Source: Terriglobus tenax
GTDB lineage: Bacteria; Acidobacteriota; Terriglobia; Terriglobales; Acidobacteriaceae
Length of the DNA: 64,000 bases
Assembly: GCF_025685395.1 (NCBI RefSeq)
Contig: NZ_JAGSYA010000004.1
Location: 744,001 to 808,000 of the forward strand
Direction of reading: 5' to 3'
Positions 45,012-53,411 of the stretch are shown piece after piece. The notes beneath the pieces are model-generated. The model saw only the letters and a program-made list of their open reading frames with translations, was not told the origin of the DNA and did no database searches. The position numbers and the translations under genes are program-made. Positions within the stretch are counted from its first letter, which is position 1; every line of letters starts with the position of its first letter.

Positions 45012-45040
45012 AAAAGCCCCTCACACACGGAGGGGCCTTT
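45012..45040 (-). terminator. Terminator after the cytochrome c-HHH gene
   Basis: AAAAGCCCCTC / GAGGGGCCTTT with a 7-nt loop; on the minus strand it is followed by TTTTGTTTTGTC. It ends the upstream gene and separates it from the TIM-barrel/oxidoreductase pair. Confidence 0.8.
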
Positions 45041-45062
45041 GTTGATAACGTATCGTCTCTGC

Positions 45063-45656
45063 TTAGAACTCGATGATGTCCTTCTTGTCGTCAATCTTCG
45101 AGCCATCCACATCCGGAACCTTCTTCAGGTCGCTCAGCGCCTTGAAGTCGCCGTTCTTGGTGCGGTAGTCCACAAGGGCAGCAGCTTCCTTCTCCGTCAG
45201 GCCAAGTCCCTTCACCAGGTCCGCCGCGGCAGCCTTGTTCACATTCACATGCGCCGTCGCACCGCCAGCTCCAGGAGCGGGGAAGTTCTTCGAGACGTAA
45301 TCCAGAATCTTCGCGAAATCCTCATCGCTGGCCGTTGCTCCCATGTCGACCATCTTCGCGAGCGTGGCTTCCCATCCCTCGCGGCTCTGCGGACGGCTCA
45401 GGATATTGTTCGGCGAATGGCAGCGGCTGCACACCCGCAGCGTAACGTCGCGGCCCTCACCGGCGGGAAATTCGGGGTGTTCGTCCGACTGGTATGCAGC
45501 CAGCACGGCCGCCGGCGGATTGGCCGGCTTTGGCTCGGCGATAACAGCAGCAGCCACAAGGCACGACGCGGCAACCACAATCGCGCCGGTGAACTTCAGG
45601 TATACCGGATTCAGCTTTCCAGTCAGCTGCTCCCACTTGTTACGCAGTTCGCTCAT
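45063..45656 (-). CDS. Membrane-anchored cytochrome c fused to ComEA-like HHH domain
   Basis: Of 197 residues, about 20-40 are a membrane anchor (KFTGAIVVAASCLVAAAVIA). The next part holds one c-type heme site (RVCSRCHSPNN, CxxCH) with a likely Met ligand further on (LAKMVDMGA). The last 60 residues are a helix-hairpin-helix unit of ComEA type (HVNVNKAAAADLVKGLGLTE, FKALSDLKKVPDVDGSKI). Both domains should face the periplasm. Electron transfer for the exported sugar oxidoreductases is one possibility. The role of the HHH part (DNA, or protein binding) is open. Confidence 0.82.
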   Translation of the reverse strand: MSELRNKWEQLTGKLNPVYLKFTGAIVVAASCLVAAAVIAEPKPANPPAAVLAAYQSDEHPEFPAGEGRDVTLRVCSRCHSPNNILSRPQSREGWEATLAKMVDMGATASDEDFAKILDYVSKNFPAPGAGGATAHVNVNKAAAADLVKGLGLTEKEAAALVDYRTKNGDFKALSDLKKVPDVDGSKIDDKKDIIEF

Positions 45657-45853
45657 TTCCCCTCACCAATCCCCAAAAGTAACCTAGCGGGGATTTTAAC
45701 ATTCCGTATGAACCCTCGGCCAGACGGATAGTTGCCCGCCCCCCGGGGATTCGTCCGTGACCGTGTATCGACTCTCATTTACAGTCGCATGTAGAGTTTC
45801 TCGGCTGCGTTTTGGCGTGGTCAACACGTTCGACAAGGAAGTTCACCAGGCCC

Positions 45854-46921
45854 ATGGCACCGAATCAAAAAGAACTGGCGAAACTCGCCGGCGTCTCCGC
45901 CGGAACGGTTTCCAACGTCATCAGCGGATCGGCAAAGGTCAGCGAGCGCTCCCGGCAGAAGGTGTTGGAGGCGATCCGTATCCTGAATTACCGCCCCAAC
46001 CTGATTGCCCGCAGCCTGAAGACCAACCGCACCTATACGCTGGGCATCGTCATTCCGGACATCACGATTCCCTTCTTCCCCAAGATCGTACGCGGCGCCG
46101 AAGCCGCCGCACGCGAGCGAGGCTACTTCCTCATCGTTCTGGACTCCGAGGGTAGCCCGGAGCGCGAAGAGGACATGCTGGCCCTGCTCCGAGCGCAACG
46201 TGTTGAAGGCATCCTGTTGGTCACCGCGCAGGCAAGCGAAGCCGGCGATACCGAAAACCCGCAGGACATCGCTGGCTCTCCCATCGTCTGCGTCGACCGC
46301 GTTCCCGTAAATCTTGACGTCGATTCGGTATGCGTGGACGATGCCGGAGCCTCCGAAATGGCGACGGCCCATCTCATTGAAAATGGCCACCGGCGCATCG
46401 CCATCATCACCGGCCCCCTGTCGCTGCAAAACGAACACGAACGCCTGCGCGGCTACAAACGCGCCCTGTCGCGCGCTGGAATCCCGCTGGACGAATCCCT
46501 GATCTGGAACGCGGCCTTCGGACAGGAACTGGTAGCTGGACTGTGCCAGCGCGGCTTCCGTCAGTCGCCGGAGAGACCTACCGCCCTGCTGGCCACCAAC
46601 GGCGTCACTGGCATGGCTGCCCTGCGCAGCCTGTACACCATGGGACTGCGCACCCCGCGCGACTTTGCCTTTGTCACCTTTGACCAGGTCAACGCCGAGG
46701 CTCTGTTCAAACCCGGCATCTCCACGGTCGTACAGCCCACCTATGACATGGGTCACCGCGCGGTCGAGGTACTTCTGCGCCGCATTGAAGCTGGCGAGCA
46801 GTCTCCTCCGCCCATCACGCGCGTGCAGTTGCCCGCCGAACTCGTCGTACGCGAATCCTCCGCCACCCGTCTGAAAGATGCGCCCGCAAGAAGCGAGACA
46901 AAGAAGCGTGCGAAGGAATAA
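45854..46921 (+). CDS. LacI-family transcriptional regulator of the sugar locus
   Basis: The 355-residue protein begins with the LacI helix-turn-helix (MAPNQKELAKLAGVSAGTVSNV...) and hinge (LNYRPNLIARSLKT), then a periplasmic-binding-type effector domain (LGIVIPDITIPFFPKIVRGA, DFAFVTFDQVNAEALFKPGI). The effector is probably a sugar handled by the adjacent transporter, whose ATPase gene starts 21 bp downstream. The ATG at 45854 follows CCAGG. Confidence 0.92.
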   Translation: MAPNQKELAKLAGVSAGTVSNVISGSAKVSERSRQKVLEAIRILNYRPNLIARSLKTNRTYTLGIVIPDITIPFFPKIVRGAEAAARERGYFLIVLDSEGSPEREEDMLALLRAQRVEGILLVTAQASEAGDTENPQDIAGSPIVCVDRVPVNLDVDSVCVDDAGASEMATAHLIENGHRRIAIITGPLSLQNEHERLRGYKRALSRAGIPLDESLIWNAAFGQELVAGLCQRGFRQSPERPTALLATNGVTGMAALRSLYTMGLRTPRDFAFVTFDQVNAEALFKPGISTVVQPTYDMGHRAVEVLLRRIEAGEQSPPPITRVQLPAELVVRESSATRLKDAPARSETKKRAKE

Positions 46922-46942
46922 GCTGGTGGCCCAGTTGCCAGC

Positions 46943-48466
46943 ATGCAAAACGTCGCGCCGAACAGCACTCTACCGCTCGCCATTCGGGCGAACGCACTGA
47001 CCAAGTCCTATGCCGGCGTCCGGGCCCTGCGCTCTGGTTCGCTGGAGCTTCGCGCCGGCGAAGTCCACGCCCTCATCGGCGAAAACGGCGCTGGCAAATC
47101 CACGCTCACCAAGATCATCACCGGCGCCATCCAGCCGGACTCCGGCGAGTTGGAGATCTTCGGCCAGCGCATCACGGCCAACGATCCCAACCTCTCCCGC
47201 TCGCTCGGCGTCGCCGTCATCTACCAGCAGCCCTCCATCTTCCCGCATCTCACGGTGGCAGAAAACATCTGCATGCCGCTGGAGCGTGAAAAAAACGGCC
47301 TGACCGTGGACTGGCGCAATCGCAAGCAGCGCGCCAAAGACCTGATGCAGTCCATCGGAGCCACCATCGACCCGGGCCGCCTGGCCGGAACCCTCAGCAT
47401 GGCCGAACAGCAGGTCGTCGAGATCGCCAAGGCTGTCGGCTCCAAAGCACGCGTCATCCTGATGGACGAGCCCACCGCCCTGCTCTCCGAGCGAGAGACC
47501 GAAAAGCTCTTCGCCCTGGTCAAGCGCCTGCGCGACGAAGGTGTCGCCATCGTCTACATCTCGCACCGGTTGGAGGAGATCCTCGCTCTCTCCGACCGCA
47601 TCACCGTCTTACGCGACGGCGAGACCATCGCTTGCCGCAACGCCAGCGACGTCAGCCGCGCCGAGCTGATTGAACTGATGGTCGGCCGCTCCATCGCATC
47701 CGTCTTCCCGAAGCGCGCAGTCACTCCCGGCGACCTCGCCATCGAAGTGAACGGCCTCAGCAATCCCGAGGTAGGCCTCCACGACATCTCCTTCAGCGTG
47801 CGCAAGGGAGAAATCTTCGGCCTCGCGGGCCTCGTCGGCTCCGGTCGTACTGAGTTGGCACGCACCCTCTTCGGGATCACTCCCGTCTCCACTTCCATTA
47901 CCTTGCATGGGCGCCAGGTCACCATCCATAGCCCCGCGGAGGCCATCGCCAACGGCCTTGGCTACTTGCCGGAAGACCGCCGCCAGCACGGCGTCATCCT
48001 CGATATGAGCATCGCCGATAACATCACACTGGCCAGCCTGAAAGACGTCGCCAAACATGGCCTGCTGAATGCCACGCAGGAAAAAGCCACCGCCGAGGGC
48101 TACCGCACCAGCCTGCGCATCAAGGCTCCAACCACGGAAACAACCACCGGAGCGCTCTCCGGCGGCAACCAGCAGAAGGTTGCACTCGCACGATGGCTGG
48201 CCATCCACCCCAGCGTCATGATCCTGGATGAGCCGACACAGGGCGTCGACGTCGGCTCCAAGTCCGAAATCCATGAACTCATTGTCGAGTTCGCCGAGCG
48301 CGGCATGGCCGTCATTCTCATCTCCTCCGAACTCCCCGAGGTCCTCGGCATGAGCGACCGCGTAGGCGTCTTCTATCAGGGCACCATCGTCGCCACGCTC
48401 AGCCAGGAAGAAGCCACGCAGCAGAAGGTCATGTCCCTCGCCTTTGGACACGAGGTATCCGCATGA
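46943..48466 (+). CDS. Sugar ABC transporter ATPase, two nucleotide-binding domains
   Basis: RbsA/MglA-type protein of 507 residues. NBD1 has Walker A GENGAGKSTLTKIITGA, signature LSMAEQQVVEIAK and Walker B VILMDEPTALLS. NBD2 has the usual weaker Walker A GLVGSGRTELARTL, signature LSGGNQQKVALARWL and MILDEPTQGVDVGSK. Powers import of a monosaccharide or related sugar by the two permease genes that follow with overlapping ends. Confidence 0.95.
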   Translation: MQNVAPNSTLPLAIRANALTKSYAGVRALRSGSLELRAGEVHALIGENGAGKSTLTKIITGAIQPDSGELEIFGQRITANDPNLSRSLGVAVIYQQPSIFPHLTVAENICMPLEREKNGLTVDWRNRKQRAKDLMQSIGATIDPGRLAGTLSMAEQQVVEIAKAVGSKARVILMDEPTALLSERETEKLFALVKRLRDEGVAIVYISHRLEEILALSDRITVLRDGETIACRNASDVSRAELIELMVGRSIASVFPKRAVTPGDLAIEVNGLSNPEVGLHDISFSVRKGEIFGLAGLVGSGRTELARTLFGITPVSTSITLHGRQVTIHSPAEAIANGLGYLPEDRRQHGVILDMSIADNITLASLKDVAKHGLLNATQEKATAEGYRTSLRIKAPTTETTTGALSGGNQQKVALARWLAIHPSVMILDEPTQGVDVGSKSEIHELIVEFAERGMAVILISSELPEVLGMSDRVGVFYQGTIVATLSQEEATQQKVMSLAFGHEVSA

Positions 48467-49407
48467 AGCAGCACGCACGCGAGATCGCTGTCGCCATCAC
48501 CATCCTTCTGCTGCTGGCCGTACTGGCTGCAACCACGCGCGGCTTCTTCACCGCCGACAATCTCACCGACCTCTTTCTGGCCAACGTACCCGTGCTCATC
48601 ATCGCCCTGGGGATGACGCTCATCATCCTCACCGGACAGATTGATATCTCCATCGGCTCGGTCTTCGCCGTCTGCAGCATCGTCGCCGGCGTGGCCGCGC
48701 GCGATGGCCTTCCGGTCCTGCTCGCCATGCTGCTGGCCTGTGCCGCCGGTACGCTGCTCGGGTCCTTCAACGGACTCCTGGTCGCATGGATGCGCATGCC
48801 CTCCATCGTGGTCACGCTGGCCTCCATGGTCGCCATTCGCGACGGCCTGCGCTGGCAGACGCAGGGTGCATGGGTCGGCGGCCTCCCCGCCAGTTTCCTG
48901 CGCTTCGGACTTTCGCAGACCGCTTACACAGCCACCACGCTCGTCATCGCTGTCCTTCTGGTCGCGCTCTTCGCCATCGGCCTGCGTTATTTTCGCGGAG
49001 GCCGCCAGATCTTCGCCACCGGCTCCAACGAAACCGCTGCCCGCATCCTCGGCATCAATACCGACCTCGTTCTCTTTTCGGTCTTCGCCATCACCGGCCT
49101 GCTCACCGGCTTTGCCGCCTCGCTCAACGCCGTACGCTTCAACCAGATTCCCAGCAACTCCGGCATCGGCATGGAGATGAAGGTCATCGCCGCCGTCGCC
49201 GTCGGAGGAGCCACCATCACCGGCGGCTCCGGCACCATCGCAGGCACCGTGCTCGGTGTCGTTCTACTCGGCCTCATCGGCCCGGCGCTCACCTTCCTCG
49301 GCATCAGCGCCTACTGGGAGCGCGCCATCCAGGGGCTCATCATTCTCGCCGCCGTCTCCGCCAACGTGCTCAGCCACTATCGCCGAAAGTCGGTGAGCCA
49401 TGCCTAA
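48463..49407 (+). CDS. Sugar ABC transporter permease
   Basis: RbsC-type inner-membrane permease, 314 residues, about ten spans. Motifs include FLANVPVLIIALGMTLIILT, GQIDISIGSVFAVCSIVAGV and AAVAVGGATITGGSGTIAGT, the EAA-like coupling region. The ATG overlaps the ATPase stop (ATGA), and its own stop overlaps the next start by 8 bp. With the fused second permease it should form a heterodimeric channel. Confidence 0.94.
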   Translation: MKQHAREIAVAITILLLLAVLAATTRGFFTADNLTDLFLANVPVLIIALGMTLIILTGQIDISIGSVFAVCSIVAGVAARDGLPVLLAMLLACAAGTLLGSFNGLLVAWMRMPSIVVTLASMVAIRDGLRWQTQGAWVGGLPASFLRFGLSQTAYTATTLVIAVLLVALFAIGLRYFRGGRQIFATGSNETAARILGINTDLVLFSVFAITGLLTGFAASLNAVRFNQIPSNSGIGMEMKVIAAVAVGGATITGGSGTIAGTVLGVVLLGLIGPALTFLGISAYWERAIQGLIILAAVSANVLSHYRRKSVSHA

Positions 49408-51385
49408 GCGGCTTCGCATCTCCGCGGCAGAGGTCGCCCTGCTCATCGCTCTTGTCTTGGAGTGCGTCTACTTCGGCATCGCCGCGCCCAGCTTCGCCAC
49501 CTGGGGCAACTTTTTTGAGGTCGTCCGCTTCTCTGTCGAGCTCGGCCTTCTGGTCATCGCGCTCACACCGATCCTCATCACCGGTGGCATCGACCTCTCC
49601 GTCGGATCCACCATCGGCATGACCGCCGTGCTCTTCGGCTCGCTCTGGCACGATGGCCACCTGCCCATCGCGCTCTGCTTCCTCCTGGCTCTCGTCATCG
49701 GCCTGCTTGCCGGAGGCTTGAACGCCCTGCTCATCGCCGGCCTGCGCCTGCCGCCGCTGATCGTGACGCTTGGCACCTTCTCGCTCTACCGAGGCATCGC
49801 CGAAGGCATCACCCACGGAGCCGTCAGCTTCACCGGCTACCCCGCAGCCTTTCTGCACCTGGGGCAGGGATACTTCTGGAAGCTCATCCCCGTGCAGCTT
49901 CCCATCCTGCTCATCATTCTCGCTGCCTATGTCGTTCTTCTGCACAAGTCCGTCATCGGCCGCAGCATCTACGCCATCGGCTTTAACGCCGACGGCGCAC
50001 GTTACGCCGGCATCCCGGTCCGCAAGCGGCTGGCGCTGCTCTATGTCCTCTCCGGAGTAATTGCGTCTCTCGCGGCGCTCATCTACGTCGCACATCTTGG
50101 CCTTGCAAAGTCTGACCTCGGCACCGGCTACGAACTGCAGGCCATCACCGCCGTCGTCGTCGGTGGCGTCTCCGTCTTCGGAGGCCGTGGCACCCTGCTC
50201 GGCTCCATGCTTGGCCTCTTCTTCCTCTCCGTGCTGCAGAACGGAATGCACCTGATGGCTCTACCTTCGGAGATGACCGGCGTCCTCATCGGCTTCCTTC
50301 TGCTGGCTATCGTTGCGGTCGATCGCCTGCGCGCCACCGGCAAGCTGAAGCTCGAACCCGGCGAAACCCCGCTCTGGAAGCGTCCCGGCATCGTTTCTGC
50401 CTTACTGGTCGCATGCGTCGTCATCGGTTCGCTGATGACGCATGCGGCCTCGCATCGCAGCAGCGCCGCCGCCGGCAGCCATAAGCTCACCATCGCGGTC
50501 ATGCCCAAGGCAAAGGGCGATCCCTACTTCATCAGCGCCCGTGCCGGTGCCGAAGAGGCTGCAAAAGAACTCGGCATCGACCTCATCTGGGACGGCCCCA
50601 CCAGCCTCGACGCCTCGCAGCAGAACGAGCTGGTCGAGAACTGGATCACCCGTGGTGTGGACGCGATCGTCGTCGCCGTCGAGAACAAGGGCAGCATCTC
50701 CACCGTTCTGCGTAAGGCCCGCGCGCATGGCATCGCCGTACTCACCTGGGACGCCGACGCCGAGCTCAATGCACGCGACTACTTCCTCAACCAGGCCACA
50801 CCTGTCGGCATCGCCAACGCCCTAACGGACGAAGGCGCGCGCCTGATGCCGCAGGGCGGACAGTTCGCCATCGTTACCGGAGCGCTCAGCGCCGAAAACC
50901 AGAACGAGTGGATCGCCGACATCAAAAAACGCGTCGCCTCCGACCATCCCAACCTTCAACTGGCCACCATTCAGCCCAGCGACGACGATCGCGACAAGGC
51001 CTTCAACCAGACCCAGGTCATCCTGAAGGCCTACCCGCAGGTGAAGCTCATCATCGCCATCTCCGCACCCGCCGTCCCCGGAGCAGCCGAAGCCGTTTCG
51101 CAGGCCGGTCGCAAGGACGTGAAGGTCATCGGCCTGTCACTGCCTTCCATCTGCCGCACCTACCTGCACGATGGTTCTGTGCAGACCATCTTCCTGTGGA
51201 ACACGCAGGACCTTGGCTACCTGACCGTCTACGCAGGCGTGCTGACCGCAGAGAAAAAAATCGCGGCCAACGCGACAGACGTCCACGTTGGCCGCTTAGG
51301 CAAGCTCGATATCAATGGTTCCGAAATCATCCTCGGCAAGCCGCTGCTCATCGACAAAAACAATGTCGACAGCCTGCACTTCTAA
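49400..51385 (+). CDS. Sugar ABC permease fused to its substrate-binding domain
   Basis: A 661-residue fusion. Residues 1 to about 320 are a RbsC-like permease (TPILITGGIDLSVGSTIGMT, ITAVVVGGVSVFGGRGTLLG). A further hydrophobic segment near 332-350 (GIVSALLVACVVIGSLMT) follows. Residues 360-661 are a periplasmic sugar-binding protein of the RhaS/LsrB/ribose type (KLTIAVMPKAKGDPYFISAR, VDAIVVAVENKGSISTVLRK, GQFAIVTGALSAENQNEWI). The extra span would place the binding domain outside, tethered to its own channel. No separate binding-protein gene lies near. Its stop overlaps the convergent DUF4432 stop. Confidence 0.92.
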   Translation: MPKRLRISAAEVALLIALVLECVYFGIAAPSFATWGNFFEVVRFSVELGLLVIALTPILITGGIDLSVGSTIGMTAVLFGSLWHDGHLPIALCFLLALVIGLLAGGLNALLIAGLRLPPLIVTLGTFSLYRGIAEGITHGAVSFTGYPAAFLHLGQGYFWKLIPVQLPILLIILAAYVVLLHKSVIGRSIYAIGFNADGARYAGIPVRKRLALLYVLSGVIASLAALIYVAHLGLAKSDLGTGYELQAITAVVVGGVSVFGGRGTLLGSMLGLFFLSVLQNGMHLMALPSEMTGVLIGFLLLAIVAVDRLRATGKLKLEPGETPLWKRPGIVSALLVACVVIGSLMTHAASHRSSAAAGSHKLTIAVMPKAKGDPYFISARAGAEEAAKELGIDLIWDGPTSLDASQQNELVENWITRGVDAIVVAVENKGSISTVLRKARAHGIAVLTWDADAELNARDYFLNQATPVGIANALTDEGARLMPQGGQFAIVTGALSAENQNEWIADIKKRVASDHPNLQLATIQPSDDDRDKAFNQTQVILKAYPQVKLIIAISAPAVPGAAEAVSQAGRKDVKVIGLSLPSICRTYLHDGSVQTIFLWNTQDLGYLTVYAGVLTAEKKIAANATDVHVGRLGKLDINGSEIILGKPLLIDKNNVDSLHF

Positions 51386-52440
51386 ACTTCAGTCGCCGCA
51401 ATCGCCTTCTGTACGGCATCCACGCCATCGTGGATATCGAACTGAATCCGGAAGACCACCTTCTCTCCCGGCTGCATGATCTTCAGCGTGCCGCGCTCGC
51501 GTTCCTTCTTGCGGCCAAGGCTGCGGCAGTTCGCCGGCTCAAAGCCCAGCACGAAATCATGCACCCCGGTCAGCTTCCACTCGATAAAGTCCGGCAGCGT
51601 GGTTGGGTCATACTTCACGCTTACAGCCCAATCCTTTTTCTCGCGATCACTGACAAGCAGCGTATTCACCCATCCATCCGTTCCGGGCTTCATGGTGTGG
51701 AAGTACACCCTCTCACCCATGCCGCGCACCGGCTCGTTGAAGACATTCCACTCGTCAAAAGTCGCCTGCGCATGCGGCGTGGCGGCAACCGTCGACGCAG
51801 GACTGGCAAAGATCTGGCTCTTCCCTGTCAGCAGCGGATATCCAAAGTTCAGGTGATACAGCGCCATCAGCGGTGACTCGCCGTAGCCCTGATTCTCGAC
51901 CGTATCCTCAACCGCAATCCTGCTCGTCTTCAAGGATGCCGTGATCTTGCGCGTCAGCAATAGGTTCGGTCCAAAGACTGAGGCCTCGCGCACCTTCCCG
52001 GTAATCGTGAAGATGCAATCATCGCCCACCCAGTCCTCGCTCCAGCTCACCTGCTCCGCCGGTGTATTCGAAACAAATCCATGCAGCCCAAGCTGCTTGC
52101 CGTCGTCCTCGCTCGGAGCGCCCGCATGCGATAACCCACAGAAGCACAGCAGGCCGCCATAGAACCCGCGCAGCCAGTCCAGCCCCTTGTCCGAGTGGTA
52201 CGCCGGATGCGTAATGCCTGTGGCCGACTGCCAGCTCAGCGACTTGCCGTAGTAATAGGCCTCGCCAATGTCCATGCCCCGGCCGGGCATCACCCAGAAC
52301 TCAAGCCCAACGGCCGTGCGCACACGCAGCGCAGAAACACCCTTCGCCTTACCGTCGGCATACTCAAACGCCGTGACACCACCCAGCTGTGACAACCGGC
52401 CAGTACGTTCTTCCAGAAATGTGCGTGTCTCAGAACCCAT
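51382..52440 (-). CDS. DUF4432, aldose-epimerase-like protein
   Basis: The 352-residue protein has the DUF4432/galactose-mutarotase-like fold: FWVMPGRGMDIGEAYYYGKS, GITHPAYHSDKGLDWLRGFY, GGLLCFCGLSHAGAPSEDDG, HGFVSNTPAEQVSW and FVLGFEPANC. No signal peptide, so it acts in the cytosol. It likely handles the anomeric form or an isomer of an imported sugar. It may be the last gene of the minus-strand operon starting at 56850. Confidence 0.85.
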   Translation of the reverse strand: MGSETRTFLEERTGRLSQLGGVTAFEYADGKAKGVSALRVRTAVGLEFWVMPGRGMDIGEAYYYGKSLSWQSATGITHPAYHSDKGLDWLRGFYGGLLCFCGLSHAGAPSEDDGKQLGLHGFVSNTPAEQVSWSEDWVGDDCIFTITGKVREASVFGPNLLLTRKITASLKTSRIAVEDTVENQGYGESPLMALYHLNFGYPLLTGKSQIFASPASTVAATPHAQATFDEWNVFNEPVRGMGERVYFHTMKPGTDGWVNTLLVSDREKKDWAVSVKYDPTTLPDFIEWKLTGVHDFVLGFEPANCRSLGRKKERERGTLKIMQPGEKVVFRIQFDIHDGVDAVQKAIAATEV

Positions 52441-52529
52441 CGTGATCTTCGTCTCCCAATGTTCCTTCTAAAAACTAACAGCGCGGCGATCCCTCGCCAC
52501 GCTGTAGGTCAAACAAAATCCGCCGCAGG

Positions 52530-53411
52530 CTATGGCAGCTTCTTGATGTAGATGTTGCGATGCAGAATATGCAGCGTCCCCGGCCCCTCGATCTCCAGCG
52601 CGATGTAGCCGCTGGAAGCCATCTTTTCCGGATCGGTATCGATCGTCTGCGAGAAGACGTGACCGTTGATCATGTGCGTCAGCGTATGGCCATCGGCAAC
52701 AATCTCAATCTCGTTCCAGTCATCTTTCTTCAAGTAGGACTTCAACTGTTCCGCAGTACCGACCTCAGCTACAACACGAGGCTTAGCCCCCTTGCCCTCA
52801 AACGCCACCACCTGGCCGGGATAGGTCATGATTCCCCGCTCCGAACTCTGCTCGTAGAGCTGGCCCGTGTAGCGGTTGTCATAGTTGAAGTCCATCTGGT
52901 AGCCGTCCATGTTCCACGCGGCATGCTTCCTGTTCAGCTCCGCCGCCTTGGCCATGCGGGCCTTCTGCTCTTCCGTCGGATTCGCCGGAGGAATACGGTC
53001 GCGCACCGGAACGATATGGCTGCAGTACTGGATGCCGCCATTCGCTCCAGCGCCTTCCATCTTCACCTCCATGCGAAGACGGAAGTTGGCGAACTGGCTG
53101 GTCTTGTAGATCAGGTTGGTCGTGCCTGACGGCACCGCTTCGCTGGACGAACCGACAATGGCGCCATCGGCCACGCTCCACACCTCAGGCGCACCGCTCC
53201 AGCCTGTCATCGTCTTGCCGTCGAACAAGGCTGTCCAACCGGTGTGGTCGTCCCAGTTGCGCGGCTCCGGAGGAACGCGGTTCACCGGGCCAAGCGGCGG
53301 CAGCTTTTTCGCCGCGGCCTTCTGCGCCGGCAGTGTTACCGCTGCGGACAAAACAAAGACGGCAGCCGTAAACAGGCCTGCCGTCTTCTTCAAGTTGATT
53401 CTGTGCATCAT
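52530..53411 (-). CDS. DUF1080 family secreted protein (3-keto-glycoside hydrolase type)
   Basis: The 293-residue protein has a signal peptide (ending AVTLPAQKAAA) and a DUF1080 lectin-like fold (WTALFDGKTMTGWSGAPEVW, FRLRMEVKMEGAGANGGIQY, GYIALEIEGPGTLHILHRNI). Members cleave 3-keto-glycosides made by Gfo/Idh/MocA oxidoreductases. The ATG shares one base with the stop of the upstream oxidoreductase gene (TAATG); a second ATG follows at 53408. The signal peptide puts it outside the cytoplasm, unlike the gene it is coupled to. Confidence 0.87.
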   Translation of the reverse strand: MMHRINLKKTAGLFTAAVFVLSAAVTLPAQKAAAKKLPPLGPVNRVPPEPRNWDDHTGWTALFDGKTMTGWSGAPEVWSVADGAIVGSSSEAVPSGTTNLIYKTSQFANFRLRMEVKMEGAGANGGIQYCSHIVPVRDRIPPANPTEEQKARMAKAAELNRKHAAWNMDGYQMDFNYDNRYTGQLYEQSSERGIMTYPGQVVAFEGKGAKPRVVAEVGTAEQLKSYLKKDDWNEIEIVADGHTLTHMINGHVFSQTIDTDPEKMASSGYIALEIEGPGTLHILHRNIYIKKLP

